A stretch of DNA of 43,797 nt from JBPYCR01 sp051846935 (GCF_051846935.1 NZ_JBPYCS010000022.1:1-43797); one strand, 5' to 3'. Numbered from the stretch's first letter, positions 1 to 8,525 are shown. Translations and numbers: made by a program. The notes: generated by a model not told the origin, from the letters alone.

Positions 1-204
1 AATTCGATAAATGTCTTTATGAGTAGGGTTTTCCATGCTCACTTCTTTTTGTGCAGCTAGAAAGATTTTTTGATCGTTCATCATTGCTTTTTCTAATGCA
101 CTAATAGATTTTTCTCGACCTACATCTAAATGCATGACCATAGAAGGAAAAACAATTATTCCACGTAACGCTAGGAGGGGAAACTGATTCGCGTCTTTGT
201 TCAT
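1..204 (-). CDS. lonA: ATP-dependent protease Lon, N-terminal fragment
   Basis: Only the first 68 codons lie in the window; the gene continues past the left edge. The translation shows the Lon N-terminal substrate-binding domain, with PLLALRGIIVFPSMVMHLDVG near residues 9-29, typical of bacterial LonA. A GGAGG ribosome site lies 8 nt before the ATG at 204. LonA is a cytosolic AAA+ serine protease that degrades damaged and regulatory proteins. The next gene upstream is clpX; in B. subtilis lonB lies between the two, and here there is no room for it. Identification is from N-terminal similarity only; the ATPase and protease parts are not visible. Confidence 0.9.
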   Translation of the reverse strand, partial: MNKDANQFPLLALRGIIVFPSMVMHLDVGREKSISALEKAMMNDQKIFLAAQKEVSMENPTHKDIYRI

Positions 205-288
205 CGTAAGTACCTCCGTCTAAAAAATTACATATAGCTATGAATTTTAGTTAAACTGCACTGTCTATGTTTACAATTAGCATTCATT

Positions 289-346
289 ATTATAGCCAGA
301 TGCAACGATACTAACCGGTAATTAAATGCCTTATATAAACCGGTTT
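289..346 (-). promoter_or_regulatory. Putative lonA promoter with paired CCGG palindromes
   Basis: On the minus strand a TATAAT -10 (289-294) stands 17 bp from a weak -35 (312-317). A TAACCGGTA motif (312-320) overlaps that -35, and a perfect palindrome AAACCGGTTT (337-346) lies 25 bp further upstream, centre to centre. This spacing suggests an operator pair, but the regulator is unknown. I do not see the CtsR heptad repeat that controls lonA in B. subtilis. Confidence 0.4.
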
Positions 347-401
347 CAAATAAATTGCAATGAGTTTATGCATTTAATTATGCCAAATAGTTTCTTCGTT
401 T

Positions 402-471
402 AAAAAAGACTGACTCAAAGGATTACTCCTTCCTTACTTATAATAAGGAGCAAGTAAACCAGGTCAGTCTT
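402..471 (-). terminator. Rho-independent terminator of clpX
   Basis: A 9-bp stem, AAGACTGAC (406-414) with GTCAGTCTT (463-471), encloses a second small stem (CTCCTT/AAGGAG) and is followed on the minus strand by six T residues (402-407). It lies 23 bp after the clpX stop and separates clpX from lonA. Confidence 0.85.
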
Positions 472-493
472 CACATTCCGTTAAAACAACTAA

Positions 494-1771
494 TTATGCA
501 CTTTCTTTTGGAACCTTTTTTATTCCATTAGTTACCGTTCCGTCTACGAAAACTAATTTAGGGCTACCATTCTCTTTTGTAACTGTTTCTTCTGTAATTA
601 TACACTTTTCAATATCTTCACGTGAAGGTATTTCGAACATAATCTCAAGCATAATGCTCTCAATTATAGAGCGTAGACCTCGAGCCCCTGTCTTTCTCTT
701 AATGGCATCTTTTGCAATTGCAACTAATGCGTCCTCTTCAAATTCCAATTGAACATCATCAATTTGAAATAACTTTTCGTATTGTTTGACTAATGCGTTC
801 TTTGGCTTCGTTAATATTTCTATTAGCGCTTTTTCATCTAGCGGCTCTAAGCTGCCGATAACAGGCAATCTTCCAATAAATTCAGGGATTAAGCCATAGC
901 TTAGTAAATCTTCAGGTAACACTTTTGATAATAACTGACCAAGACCTAAATCTTCTTGTTGGTTATTATCTCCAAATCCAATTACCTTTTTGCCTAGTCG
1001 ACGTTTAATTATTTGATCAATACCGTCAAATGCACCGCCGACAATAAATAAAACATTCGTTGTATCAATTTGGATAAATTCTTGATGCGGATGCTTTCTA
1101 CCACCTTGAGGCGGTACACTTGCAACCGTTCCTTCTAAGATTTTCAAAAGTGCTTGCTGGACACCTTCACCAGACACATCCCGTGTGATGGATGGGTTTT
1201 CTGATTTACGAGCTACTTTATCAATTTCATCAATGTAAATAATTCCTTTTTCTGCCTTTTCAATATCGTAATCTGCAGCTTGAATGAGCTTTAATAAAAT
1301 ATTTTCAACATCTTCCCCAACATAACCCGCCTCTGTAAGGGATGTAGCATCTGCAATAGCAAATGGGACATTTATAATTCGTGCCAATGTTTGTGCGAGT
1401 AACGTCTTTCCACTTCCTGTCGGTCCGAGCATTGCAATGTTACTTTTCGCCAACTCGACATCGTCCACGTTTTTAGGAGAATTAATCCGTTTATAATGAT
1501 TATAAACTGCTACGGATAGATTCTTTTTCGCCTTTTCTTGACCGATTACATACTGATCTAAAATATCACAAATTTCTTTCGGCTTGGGTATTTCTTTAAA
1601 TTCCGTCTCTTCTTCTGTTCCAAGTTCTTCTTCTACAATTTCAGTACATAAATCAATACACTCGTCACATATATAAACGCCAGGACCTGCAACTAACTTC
1701 CTTACTTGTTCTTGGCCCTTTCCGCAAAACGAACATTTCAGTTGTCCTTTTTCTTCATTAAATTTAAACAT
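494..1771 (-). CDS. clpX: ClpX, ATPase subunit of the ClpXP protease
   Basis: This 425-residue protein unfolds substrates and feeds them to ClpP in the cytosol. The N-terminal zinc-binding domain has Cys13, Cys16, Cys35 and Cys38; the Walker A motif GPTGSGKT is at 116-123; the Walker B IIYIDEIDK is near 180-188; and the pore motif GYVGEDVE and sensor and arginine-finger regions are intact. The length matches B. subtilis ClpX (about 420). I chose the ATG at 1771, because AGGGGTG lies 9 nt before it and the protein then begins MFKFNEEKG as in the family; an upstream GTG at 1783 is part of that ribosome site. It follows tig, as in B. subtilis. Confidence 0.97.
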   Translation of the reverse strand: MFKFNEEKGQLKCSFCGKGQEQVRKLVAGPGVYICDECIDLCTEIVEEELGTEEETEFKEIPKPKEICDILDQYVIGQEKAKKNLSVAVYNHYKRINSPKNVDDVELAKSNIAMLGPTGSGKTLLAQTLARIINVPFAIADATSLTEAGYVGEDVENILLKLIQAADYDIEKAEKGIIYIDEIDKVARKSENPSITRDVSGEGVQQALLKILEGTVASVPPQGGRKHPHQEFIQIDTTNVLFIVGGAFDGIDQIIKRRLGKKVIGFGDNNQQEDLGLGQLLSKVLPEDLLSYGLIPEFIGRLPVIGSLEPLDEKALIEILTKPKNALVKQYEKLFQIDDVQLEFEEDALVAIAKDAIKRKTGARGLRSIIESIMLEIMFEIPSREDIEKCIITEETVTKENGSPKLVFVDGTVTNGIKKVPKESA

Positions 1772-2239
1772 TATTTTTTTCACCCCTAAACGAATAGCTC
1801 TTTATTCATTCGATTCACATATTTGTTTCATAGTCATCATATCAAACCAACATTAGAAAACAAAACAAAACACTCTTAGTTAAATAATAGTACGCTTATC
1901 TGAAGTAATTTTCAAATAAAACCTTCTCAATTGTAAGAAATGAATAAATATATTTACTTTTTCTACGTTAATATGCCTACTTTTCAGGTTCATACTTGAA
2001 TCGTTTTCGTAAATAATTTGTGAATCTGGAATATTTTTTGATATTTGTTCTCCGATCACAAACGGCTCTGTTTTAAAAAAATTATATTCGGATTGGCGTT
2101 TTAAAATAATGCTCTAACGTTCCCTCTGTCTATTATACTTATTCCAATACTATTTATGTGTCCATTAAGCGGAAACAAGGTGCAATAATTTGCACCTTGT
2201 CTCAACGTTAGCTATATTTCATCAATGAAATGGGCTTTT
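1772..2239. other. Long noncoding gap between tig and clpX
   Basis: No plausible gene is visible in these 468 bp. On the minus strand a promoter for clpX is likely: an extended -10 TGATATGAT (hexamer 1836-1841) with TTGTTT at 1858-1863 and a 16-bp spacer. A strong inverted repeat at 2175-2200 is the likely tig terminator. The middle (about 1900-2150) is AT-rich and shows no repeat or ORF that I can support. Confidence 0.5.
2175..2200 (-). terminator. Probable tig terminator
   Basis: A perfect 10-bp inverted repeat, ACAAGGTGCA with TGCACCTTGT and a 6-nt loop, lies 40 bp after the tig stop. The T-run on the minus strand is short, so termination may be weak. Confidence 0.55.
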
Positions 2240-3526
2240 TTAAATTGCTTTGCTTTCTTCTAAAAGAAAGTCAATTGCCTTCTTCATTTTCAAGTCTTCT
2301 TTAATGGCAGACGTATTTCCACCGAGCATCTCTTTGATGCGATCGATTTCCATGCTGTACATCTCCGCCATGTTTGCTAGCTCTTTATCAACATCTTCTT
2401 CAGTAGCTTCAAGCTCTTCCTTCTCTACAATCGCTTCAAGAGTTAAATTTGTTTTGACGCGTTTTTTCGCGTCGTCTCTCATTTGTTCTTTAAACGCACT
2501 TTCATCTTGACCTGAGAATTGAGCGTACATTTCCATCGTCATTCCTTGCATTTGTAGACGTTGTTCAAATTCTTTTACCATTTGATCTAATTCTGTTTCA
2601 ACCATGGCGTCTGGAATATCTACTTCTGCATTTTCTGTAGCTTGCTCAATTAAAGATTCACGCTTGTTGTTTTCCGCTTGTTGTGCTTTTTGTTTTTCCA
2701 ATTCTTCTTTTTTCTTTTTCTTTAATTCATCAAGCGATTCAACTTCTTCATCAACATCTTTAGCAAACTCATCATCAAGCTCAGGCAATTCCTTTACTTT
2801 AATTTCATGAATTTTTACTTTAAAAATCGCTTTCTTACCTGCTAAATCTTCTGCATGATAGTCTTCAGGAAACTCTACTTCTACTTCTGTATCCGTACCA
2901 GCTTCTTTACCTACCAGCTGTTCTTCGAAGCCTGGGATAAACTGACCTGATCCAATTTCTAATGAATGATTTTCACCTTTCCCACCTTCAAAAGCTTCCC
3001 CATCTAGAAATCCTTCAAAGTCAATAACGACCGTATCGCCTTCTGCTACTTTACCATCTTCTTTTAAAACAAGCTCTGCTTGCTTTTCACGTAAAGCTTC
3101 AAGTTCCTTCTCTACGTCTTCTTCTGTTACTTCAACAGATTCTTCTGTTACTTCTAATCCTTTATATTCTCCTAAAGTAACCTCTGGTTTAACGATCACT
3201 TTTGCAGTAAAAGTTAGCTGCTTGCCTTTTTCAATTTCTTCTATATCTATCTCAGGCTGGTCAACAGGATGAATGCCTGTTTCTTCTACAGCTTTCATAT
3301 ATGCGTTTGGCAGTACAATGTCTACAGCATCCTGGTATAATGATTCAACACCGAATCTGTTTTCAAACAACTTACGAGGAATTTTACCTTTACGGAATCC
3401 TGGTATTTGCACTGTTTTTACAACCTTTTTAAACGCTTGATCCAACGCTGATTCAAACTCATCTGCTGGAACATTTACGGTAAGTATTCCTTCATTACCT
3501 TCTAACTTTTCCCAATTTGCTGACAT
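2240..3526 (-). CDS. tig: Trigger factor, ribosome-associated chaperone
   Basis: This 428-residue protein matches trigger factor along its length. The N-terminal ribosome-binding domain carries GFRKGKIP near residues 43-50, the signature that docks on ribosomal protein L23. An FKBP-type peptidyl-prolyl isomerase domain follows (about 150-240), and the C-terminal half is a charged helical region with a lysine run (LKKKKKEEL) near 270. It folds nascent proteins in the cytosol. A GGAGGG ribosome site precedes the ATG. The order ysoA-tig-clpX is the one known from B. subtilis. Confidence 0.97.
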   Translation of the reverse strand: MSANWEKLEGNEGILTVNVPADEFESALDQAFKKVVKTVQIPGFRKGKIPRKLFENRFGVESLYQDAVDIVLPNAYMKAVEETGIHPVDQPEIDIEEIEKGKQLTFTAKVIVKPEVTLGEYKGLEVTEESVEVTEEDVEKELEALREKQAELVLKEDGKVAEGDTVVIDFEGFLDGEAFEGGKGENHSLEIGSGQFIPGFEEQLVGKEAGTDTEVEVEFPEDYHAEDLAGKKAIFKVKIHEIKVKELPELDDEFAKDVDEEVESLDELKKKKKEELEKQKAQQAENNKRESLIEQATENAEVDIPDAMVETELDQMVKEFEQRLQMQGMTMEMYAQFSGQDESAFKEQMRDDAKKRVKTNLTLEAIVEKEELEATEEDVDKELANMAEMYSMEIDRIKEMLGGNTSAIKEDLKMKKAIDFLLEESKAI

Positions 3527-3647
3527 AACTTTCCCTCCAAAATCTATTTACTTCCAAATTCATTCTTAATTAACAATATTTTTCTTATTATAATCAAATT
3601 TACAACCATTTAATTATAACATAATTACTACTCGTTTCAAGCAGATT

Positions 3648-4628
3648 CTACTCTTCGATAACGGATAAATAAAGTGCATTGTATAATTTTATCTCTTCTA
3701 CATATGTACTTGTTTCCTCTGTAAGCATCTTACTATTTTTTGTCGGTATATTCAAATATGTTTCAGCTAAATACATCAGTGCTGTTGCCATTTGCTCTAT
3801 TTTCGGCTTTTCATAGCAAAAAGGGTGCTTTACGAAGAAGTAACGATACAAAAGCTGTTCAATCATCGTATACATAGTAGGATTTTTTTCCTCTAGACTA
3901 TTTACGCACTCCAATGTTTCTATATGTATCGGATGTTCCTTTATAGGTATTAACGTATTCGGCTGTACGATCATCGTACGATCAAATTTATGTATTTCTA
4001 TTTTTTCATTATACTTCACTTCTTTTAGCCAATGCAAAATTGCCGTTTTTATTACGGGATGAACCGCTGTATCGACCAACATGTGTACTATGTCTGCAGA
4101 AGGTGGATAATGAAGCTTTCTCAGCTGCCGAATGAATTGTACTTGTTTTTTTTCGTCCTGCTCACGAATTGCTTGCTTTAGCTCCTGAGCATAAACGTTC
4201 GATTTATTAACAATACTATCGTTATTCATATGCTCGCTCAACTCATAAAATTGATTAAATTGTTCGAGTACCTTATTAGGTACATTCGTATGAAGCCGTT
4301 CTAGTTCTATTTGCTCCAACACCGCTTCATACTGGTCTGTTTGAAATAATAAAGTTAAATAGATTTGAACATATTCGTAATAGTGTTCATCGGCAGCCTG
4401 CATCCGCTCTTCGCATAGTTGCTGTGCCTCATCCATTTCTCCTAATTCCATTAAGCAAATTAGCTTTCCTAACATAATTTCATGATGCTTTACTTGGAAT
4501 TGAAGCAATTGATTGAACATCTCCAATGCTTCTTTGTAGTTCTTTCGTTCCATTGCTTGCATTCCGGATTGCTCTAAATTCGTTTTCCATTTTGGGAAAA
4601 TAATCACTTTTTCTTTATTCGGCTGCAC
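3648..4628 (-). CDS. ysoA: TPR-repeat protein, YsoA-like
   Basis: The protein (326 residues from the start chosen) begins with helical repeats that look like tetratricopeptide repeats: NYKEALEMFNQLLQFQ and the following helical pairs up to about residue 120. The remainder is helical and has no motif I recognise. Position just before tig matches ysoA of B. subtilis, whose function is not established. I prefer the GTG at 4628: AGAGGTGA stands just before it, whereas an ATG at 4652 has no ribosome site. A 334-residue form from 4652 cannot be excluded. Confidence 0.8.
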   Translation of the reverse strand: MQPNKEKVIIFPKWKTNLEQSGMQAMERKNYKEALEMFNQLLQFQVKHHEIMLGKLICLMELGEMDEAQQLCEERMQAADEHYYEYVQIYLTLLFQTDQYEAVLEQIELERLHTNVPNKVLEQFNQFYELSEHMNNDSIVNKSNVYAQELKQAIREQDEKKQVQFIRQLRKLHYPPSADIVHMLVDTAVHPVIKTAILHWLKEVKYNEKIEIHKFDRTMIVQPNTLIPIKEHPIHIETLECVNSLEEKNPTMYTMIEQLLYRYFFVKHPFCYEKPKIEQMATALMYLAETYLNIPTKNSKMLTEETSTYVEEIKLYNALYLSVIEE

Positions 4629-4687
4629 GACTTCACCTCTTGCTCCAATCATTTTTACACTTAGAAGTAGTTTCCCTTAAAATAAGA

Positions 4688-4720
4688 AAAAGAAACCTAC
4701 ATTGCTATATAGGTTTCTTT
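4688..4720 (-). terminator. Terminator of the tRNA operon
   Basis: AAAGAAACCT (4689-4698) pairs with AGGTTTCTTT (4711-4720), and the minus strand then reads TTTTCTTATTTT. It lies directly after tRNA-Arg and ahead of the ysoA-like gene. The stem is symmetrical in A and T and could act both ways. Confidence 0.75.
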
Positions 4721-4727
4721 AAACGTA

Positions 4728-4801
4728 CGTCCCAGGAAGGATTCGAACCCTCGGCCCACAGCTTAGAAGGCTGTTGCTCTATCCTACTGAGCTACTGGGA
4801 C
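4728..4801 (-). tRNA. tRNA-Arg (anticodon TCT)
   Basis: The minus strand folds into a 74-nt cloverleaf without encoded CCA. The acceptor GTCCCAG pairs with CTGGGAC, the anticodon loop is CTTCTAA with a CAGC/GCTG stem, and the T-loop is TTCGAAT. The TCT anticodon reads AGA/AGG arginine codons. It follows tRNA-Gly by 6 nt in the same transcript. Confidence 0.96.
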
Positions 4802-4807
4802 ATTTGG

Positions 4808-4878
4808 AGCGGGTGATGGGGATCGAACCCACGATACCAGCTTGGAAGGCTGGAGTTTTACCACTAAACTACACCCGC
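4808..4878 (-). tRNA. tRNA-Gly (anticodon TCC)
   Basis: The minus strand folds into a 71-nt tRNA with acceptor GCGGGTG/CACCCGC, anticodon loop CTTCCAA and T-loop TTCGATC. The TCC anticodon reads GGA/GGG glycine codons. It is the first gene of a two-tRNA operon. Confidence 0.96.
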
Positions 4879-4933
4879 TTATACCATTTAGTTTTACTTA
4901 CAAATCAATCGCACTAAAATGGCGACAAAGATT

Positions 4934-4962
4934 ATTATATGCACTAAACATGCGAATGTCAA
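4934..4962 (-). promoter_or_regulatory. Consensus sigma-A promoter of the tRNA operon
   Basis: TTGACA (4957-4962) and TATAAT (4934-4939) are perfect hexamers with a 17-bp spacer on the minus strand, 55 bp ahead of tRNA-Gly. Confidence 0.88.
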
Positions 4963-5000
4963 CAGTTAATCAATAATTTTTATTAAATTTTTTAAAGATT

Positions 5001-5513
5001 TCATAGTGTAGTTACATACGTTTTTGCTTCTATCTTTTTTCCGCCTAACGTATAAAAAGAAACATGTATCTCTTGATATGTATTCCACTCCATCAGAGCG
5101 TACGTTTTTTCTGTGCGACCACGCGGTTGTCGAATACTTCCCGGATTAATAAACAGCTGGTTGTCTTCTTGCACAGCTCCAGCAATATGCGAGTGACCAA
5201 AGCAGACAACTTGTGCATTACACTCCTTTGCCCGATACGATAAACGCATTAAATCCGATTTCACTCCATATAAATGGCCATGTGTCACAAAGAATTTTAT
5301 TCCACCAATTTTAAGCTCTTGTTCGAGCTTAAAATCATCATCTATATCACAGTTTCCTTTCACGATAAAAACATCGCTAAGTTCTGGAGCATTCCACGGT
5401 AATTCAGAATCTCCACAATGAATTGTATATATCCAATTATGTCTTTCTCTAATCATTATTAATTCATCTGTCAACCCATGACTATCACTAACAATAAGTA
5501 CTTTGTTATTCAT
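5001..5513 (-). CDS. ysnB: YfcE/YsnB-type metallophosphoesterase
   Basis: This 170-residue protein has the complete metallophosphoesterase set in order: SDSHG near residue 9, HCGDSE near 33, GNCD near 54, THGH near 78 and FGHSH near 105. These residues bind two metal ions in calcineurin-like phosphodiesterases. The natural substrate of YsnB is not known. The ATG at 5513 is chosen because AGAAGGTGG lies 5 nt upstream; a GTG at 5522 is inside that site. It follows rdgB by 12 bp and is probably cotranscribed with rph and rdgB, as in B. subtilis. Confidence 0.9.
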   Translation of the reverse strand: MNNKVLIVSDSHGLTDELIMIRERHNWIYTIHCGDSELPWNAPELSDVFIVKGNCDIDDDFKLEQELKIGGIKFFVTHGHLYGVKSDLMRLSYRAKECNAQVVCFGHSHIAGAVQEDNQLFINPGSIRQPRGRTEKTYALMEWNTYQEIHVSFYTLGGKKIEAKTYVTTL

Positions 5514-5525
5514 GTAATCCACCTT

Positions 5526-6122
5526 CTAACGTTGATTGCTTATCCACTTTTCGAGCTTATTTAAAGCGTTCGTCCGATGACTAATCTTGTTTTTTTCTTC
5601 GCTTGTTAGCTCTGCCATCGTTCGCTCAAAGTCTTGAGGTATAAATATTGGATCATATCCAAACCCATTTGCTCCAGACTGCTTAAATGCAATCCGACCT
5701 TCGCATACACCTGTCCGAAAAAAAGTGTCTTTTCCAGGTACAGCAACAGCAATTACACAAATAAATCGAGCGGATCTTTCATTTTCGGGAATATGGATCA
5801 TTTCATTCATTACTTTATCAATATTTGCTTGATCGGTTGAATTTTCACCCGCATATCGAGCAGAGAATACACCTGGACTTCCATTTAGAGCATCTATAAT
5901 TAGCCCAGAATCATCTGCTAATACTGTCGTTTGCAGTAAGTTTGATATTGTTTCAGCTTTAATTTTTGCGTTTTCTTCAAACGTCTCCCCTGTTTCCTCT
6001 ATATCAGGAATATTACCGTCTATATCTAACAAGGATTTTGACTTCCTACCATATTTTTGGAAAAGCTGTTGAAACTCGATCGCTTTCCCCTTGTTTTTTG
6101 TAGCAACTAATACGTGTTCCAT
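5526..6122 (-). CDS. rdgB: dITP/XTP pyrophosphatase (house-cleaning nucleotidase)
   Basis: This 198-residue protein belongs to the Ham1/RdgB family, which hydrolyses dITP, ITP and XTP to monophosphates and so keeps deaminated purines out of nucleic acids. The triphosphate-binding ATKNKGKAIEF is near residues 6-16, LADDSGL with the catalytic Asp is near 68-74, and the base-recognition segment GANGFGYDPIF is near 148-158. The length equals B. subtilis YsnA. The ATG at 6122 is preferred, with AGGTGA just upstream; a GTG at 6131 sits inside that site. It lies 23 bp after rph. Confidence 0.93.
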   Translation of the reverse strand: MEHVLVATKNKGKAIEFQQLFQKYGRKSKSLLDIDGNIPDIEETGETFEENAKIKAETISNLLQTTVLADDSGLIIDALNGSPGVFSARYAGENSTDQANIDKVMNEMIHIPENERSARFICVIAVAVPGKDTFFRTGVCEGRIAFKQSGANGFGYDPIFIPQDFERTMAELTSEEKNKISHRTNALNKLEKWISNQR

Positions 6123-6144
6123 ACCCTTCACCTAATTAAAAATA

Positions 6145-6885
6145 TTATTGTCCTACTTGTTTCGATAAATCACCTAATACTTCTTTTTGTACATTAAATA
6201 TTTGTTCTATACCTGCAGTTGCATAATCAAGCATCGTTAATAATTGCGCGTGTGAGAAGGTGGATTCTTCACCTGTACCTTGAATCTCTACAAATTCTTG
6301 CGATCCTGTCATAACAATGTTCATATCGACTTCAGCTTGAGCGTCTTCCACATAATTCAAATCCAGTACGACTGATTTATTCGATAAAACTCCTACAGAA
6401 ACAGCTCCTAAAAACTGAGTAACAGGCATTTTTTCAATTGTACCTGCATCTATCATTTTCCCGAAGGCAAGTACCATTGCTACAAATGCTCCGGTAATCG
6501 AAGCTGTTCTTGTACCGCCATCCGCTTGAATAACGTCGCAATCGATCCAAACTGTACGTTCTCCTATTTTATTTAAATCAACGACAGAACGCAATGCTCT
6601 CCCGATAAGTCGTTGGATTTCCATCGTTCTTCCGCCAATTTTTCCACGGGATGCTTCTCTTATATTTCTTTGCTCTGTTGCTCTTGGAAGCATTGCATAC
6701 TCAGCAGTGATCCACCCTTTATTTTGTCCGCGCATGAAAGGTGGTACTTTATTTTCAATACTAGCATTACAGATAACTTTTGTGTCACCCATTTCAATTA
6801 ATACAGACCCTTCTGGATGCTTAATGTAATCGGCCGTTATTTTTATTGGTCTCAATTGTTTATTTTGTCGCTCATCAATTCTCAT
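6145..6885 (-). CDS. rph: Ribonuclease PH
   Basis: The 246-residue protein is a phosphate-dependent 3' exonuclease of the RNase PH fold, which trims the 3' ends of tRNA precursors. Family blocks GSVLIEMGDTKVIC (residues 26-39), RATEQRNIREASRGKIGGRT with its RNA-binding arginines, and DCDVIQADGGTRTASITG (phosphate site) are intact. An AGGAGG site is 9 nt before the ATG. It leads the rph-rdgB-ysnB group. A mobile element (6957-7219) lies between it and gerM, and its own promoter is predicted at 6912-6940. Confidence 0.96.
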   Translation of the reverse strand: MRIDERQNKQLRPIKITADYIKHPEGSVLIEMGDTKVICNASIENKVPPFMRGQNKGWITAEYAMLPRATEQRNIREASRGKIGGRTMEIQRLIGRALRSVVDLNKIGERTVWIDCDVIQADGGTRTASITGAFVAMVLAFGKMIDAGTIEKMPVTQFLGAVSVGVLSNKSVVLDLNYVEDAQAEVDMNIVMTGSQEFVEIQGTGEESTFSHAQLLTMLDYATAGIEQIFNVQKEVLGDLSKQVGQ

Positions 6886-6911
6886 ATGTAATTCCTCCTA
6901 ATCCAACAAAT

Positions 6912-6940
6912 AGTTTACCATACTTTACGAAAAAGAAACA
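6912..6940 (-). promoter_or_regulatory. Predicted rph promoter beside an inserted element
   Basis: The minus strand reads TATGG immediately before TAAACT (6912-6917), a good extended -10 (TRTGn). The hexamer at the -35 position with a 17-bp spacer (6935-6940) is poor. The first base of the -10 is exactly 40 bp from the GATTGAGTC end of the element at 6957. Confidence 0.5.
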
Positions 6941-6947
6941 TTTTCAA

Positions 6948-7228
6948 CGAATTATAGATTGAGTCAAGTATTTGTGGGTGTTAGTTTAAGAAGTTAAAAA
7001 AACTCTCTTTGTATTCGTTAATTTTAGTATTGATTCCTACCGACCGCAGTAGATATACACTACGCTTTCCGAGGAGGCTGAAGCCGTGCCCGCGGAAAGC
7101 ATCCACCTGCAGTGAAAATCAACGGTGTTATTCATGTGTATACCGTTCGAAGTAAAATTAATCACATATTATCTAGTTAGATTCGTGCATGTGTTCCCCC
7201 ACAAACCTTTTACTCATACCGAATTATA
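6948..7228 (-). mobile_element. MITE-like element, copy A, with perfect 9-bp target duplication
   Basis: The element itself is 6957-7219 (263 bp). Its ends are imperfect inverted repeats, GATTGAGTCA and GTATGAGTAA reading inward. CGAATTATA occurs directly on both sides (6948-6956 and 7220-7228), a perfect 9-bp target duplication. The centre holds a GC-rich palindrome with GCTTTCCG and CGGAAAGC arms. There is no ORF, so mobilisation must come from elsewhere. The orientation is given so that the GATTGAGTC end is downstream, facing rph. The sequence is about as similar to copy D as two recent copies would be. Confidence 0.92.
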
Positions 7229-7296
7229 AATTTAGCTACGTATTGGTTCACTTAATTTCACCCAATTGAGTCGATCGTTTACCTTAAATAAAGACA

Positions 7297-7330
7297 TAAA
7301 AAAGAGGCTTGGAATAAATCGCCTCTTTTA
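7297..7330 (-). terminator. Terminator overlapping the gerM stop codon
   Basis: AAAAGAGGC (7300-7308) pairs with GCCTCTTTT (7321-7329); the minus strand then runs TTTATG. The far arm contains the last codons and stop of gerM. Confidence 0.8.
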
Positions 7331-8407
7331 TAATTTTTTTGTAGTGGGGAATGTTTTATTTGTCACAGGTTCATTATATACTTCTCCGTTTTCATTTACG
7401 AGCGCATCTATATTTTCTACTTTTATATCAATAGCTTCAACTTCTTGTTGCTCAGTCAAGGTGCGAACAAGCGTCTCCACGACTTCATCTGCAATCACTC
7501 TTTTTTCTTTATCTTTAAGAATTCCTTCGTTGAAAATGAGCTCTAATGTACCGTTTTTTAATGTCGGCTCATGAATCAGTGACGTCTTCGAATTGAATAC
7601 GTGCAGGACATTCGTATCATACATCGATCCCTTCAGCAACCGGTTTACTATAGAATTAAGTTTTTCTTCGTTTTTACCTTCTACATATTGTGTAACAGGG
7701 ACAAAATAGCGATTATTATTGTATTCAGCAGGATAATACATTGTTACTGCTTCGCTATTAAGTAAGTCTACTGTATCGGAATGAATGATGTTAATTCCGT
7801 TAGCTCGAGAGTACCCTTCTGAAATAGGTGTCCCGTTTACAGGCATTTCAGTTTGATCCTCACCATTTATCCGTAATTTTAATCGTTCTACATTATCAAA
7901 CTGAGTTAATGTAAATGTCATTGCTTGTAAAACTTTTAATTCATCTTCTGCTTTATAGTTCGCAAATTCTTTTGATAGATCAACAATTAATGTGCCATCT
8001 TCTTTTAAATTTAAGCCAAGCACTTCTGTTCCTGCTGGAAGTACTGCCTCAAATCCATTTGGAAGTATAGATGATACAGGGCCATCCTTAACTAAGTATG
8101 AAAGCACTTGTGTAGCAACTTCTTTCGATTCAAGCTGAGGCAATTCAAGAGTTTGGGCGGCAACCATTCCATTTGCATCTAGTAAATAAAGCTGTCTTGG
8201 AGCCGTTTCTGTTACTTGTTCTTCATTCAGCTCTTGTCCTGCATCGATTGCATCGTCATTTATCGGCTCACTTTCCTTTTTATTTACTGTCCCTGTAGCC
8301 TTTGGCACATCTATTTCCTCCATCGATTGTTCCCCTTTAAAGCACCCGGATAATAGGATTATTAAGGCCGTAAATAAACATAATAGTACACGTATCCTTC
8401 TCTTCAT
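7328..8407 (-). CDS. gerM: GerM, sporulation/germination lipoprotein
   Basis: The 359-residue protein starts with a lipoprotein signal: KRRIR, a hydrophobic stretch, and the lipobox LLSGC with Cys22 as the acylation site. Two repeated GerMN-type domains follow (about 75-190 and 215-335), as in B. subtilis GerM. In B. subtilis GerM is needed at engulfment and for spore cortex and germination; here that role is inferred by homology. It should sit on the outer face of the membrane. AGGAGGGG precedes the ATG by 7 nt. It lies between racE and rph, the known order. Confidence 0.92.
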   Translation of the reverse strand: MKRRIRVLLCLFTALIILLSGCFKGEQSMEEIDVPKATGTVNKKESEPINDDAIDAGQELNEEQVTETAPRQLYLLDANGMVAAQTLELPQLESKEVATQVLSYLVKDGPVSSILPNGFEAVLPAGTEVLGLNLKEDGTLIVDLSKEFANYKAEDELKVLQAMTFTLTQFDNVERLKLRINGEDQTEMPVNGTPISEGYSRANGINIIHSDTVDLLNSEAVTMYYPAEYNNNRYFVPVTQYVEGKNEEKLNSIVNRLLKGSMYDTNVLHVFNSKTSLIHEPTLKNGTLELIFNEGILKDKEKRVIADEVVETLVRTLTEQQEVEAIDIKVENIDALVNENGEVYNEPVTNKTFPTTKKL

Positions 8408-8525
8408 GTCATACCCCTCCTATGATGGTTTGTACTATTATGTATACGAGCTTCTTTGAAATTTAGACCAACTATAATGGATGCGAAATGGAACTTTTTT
8501 CACAGTATATGCTGCAAACTATAAA

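Noticed and set aside
7266..7574. A 102-codon plus-strand frame over the end of gerM.
   Set aside because: It is the antisense of a well-conserved gene, is rich in Ser/Phe as such shadows are, and begins in the terminator region.
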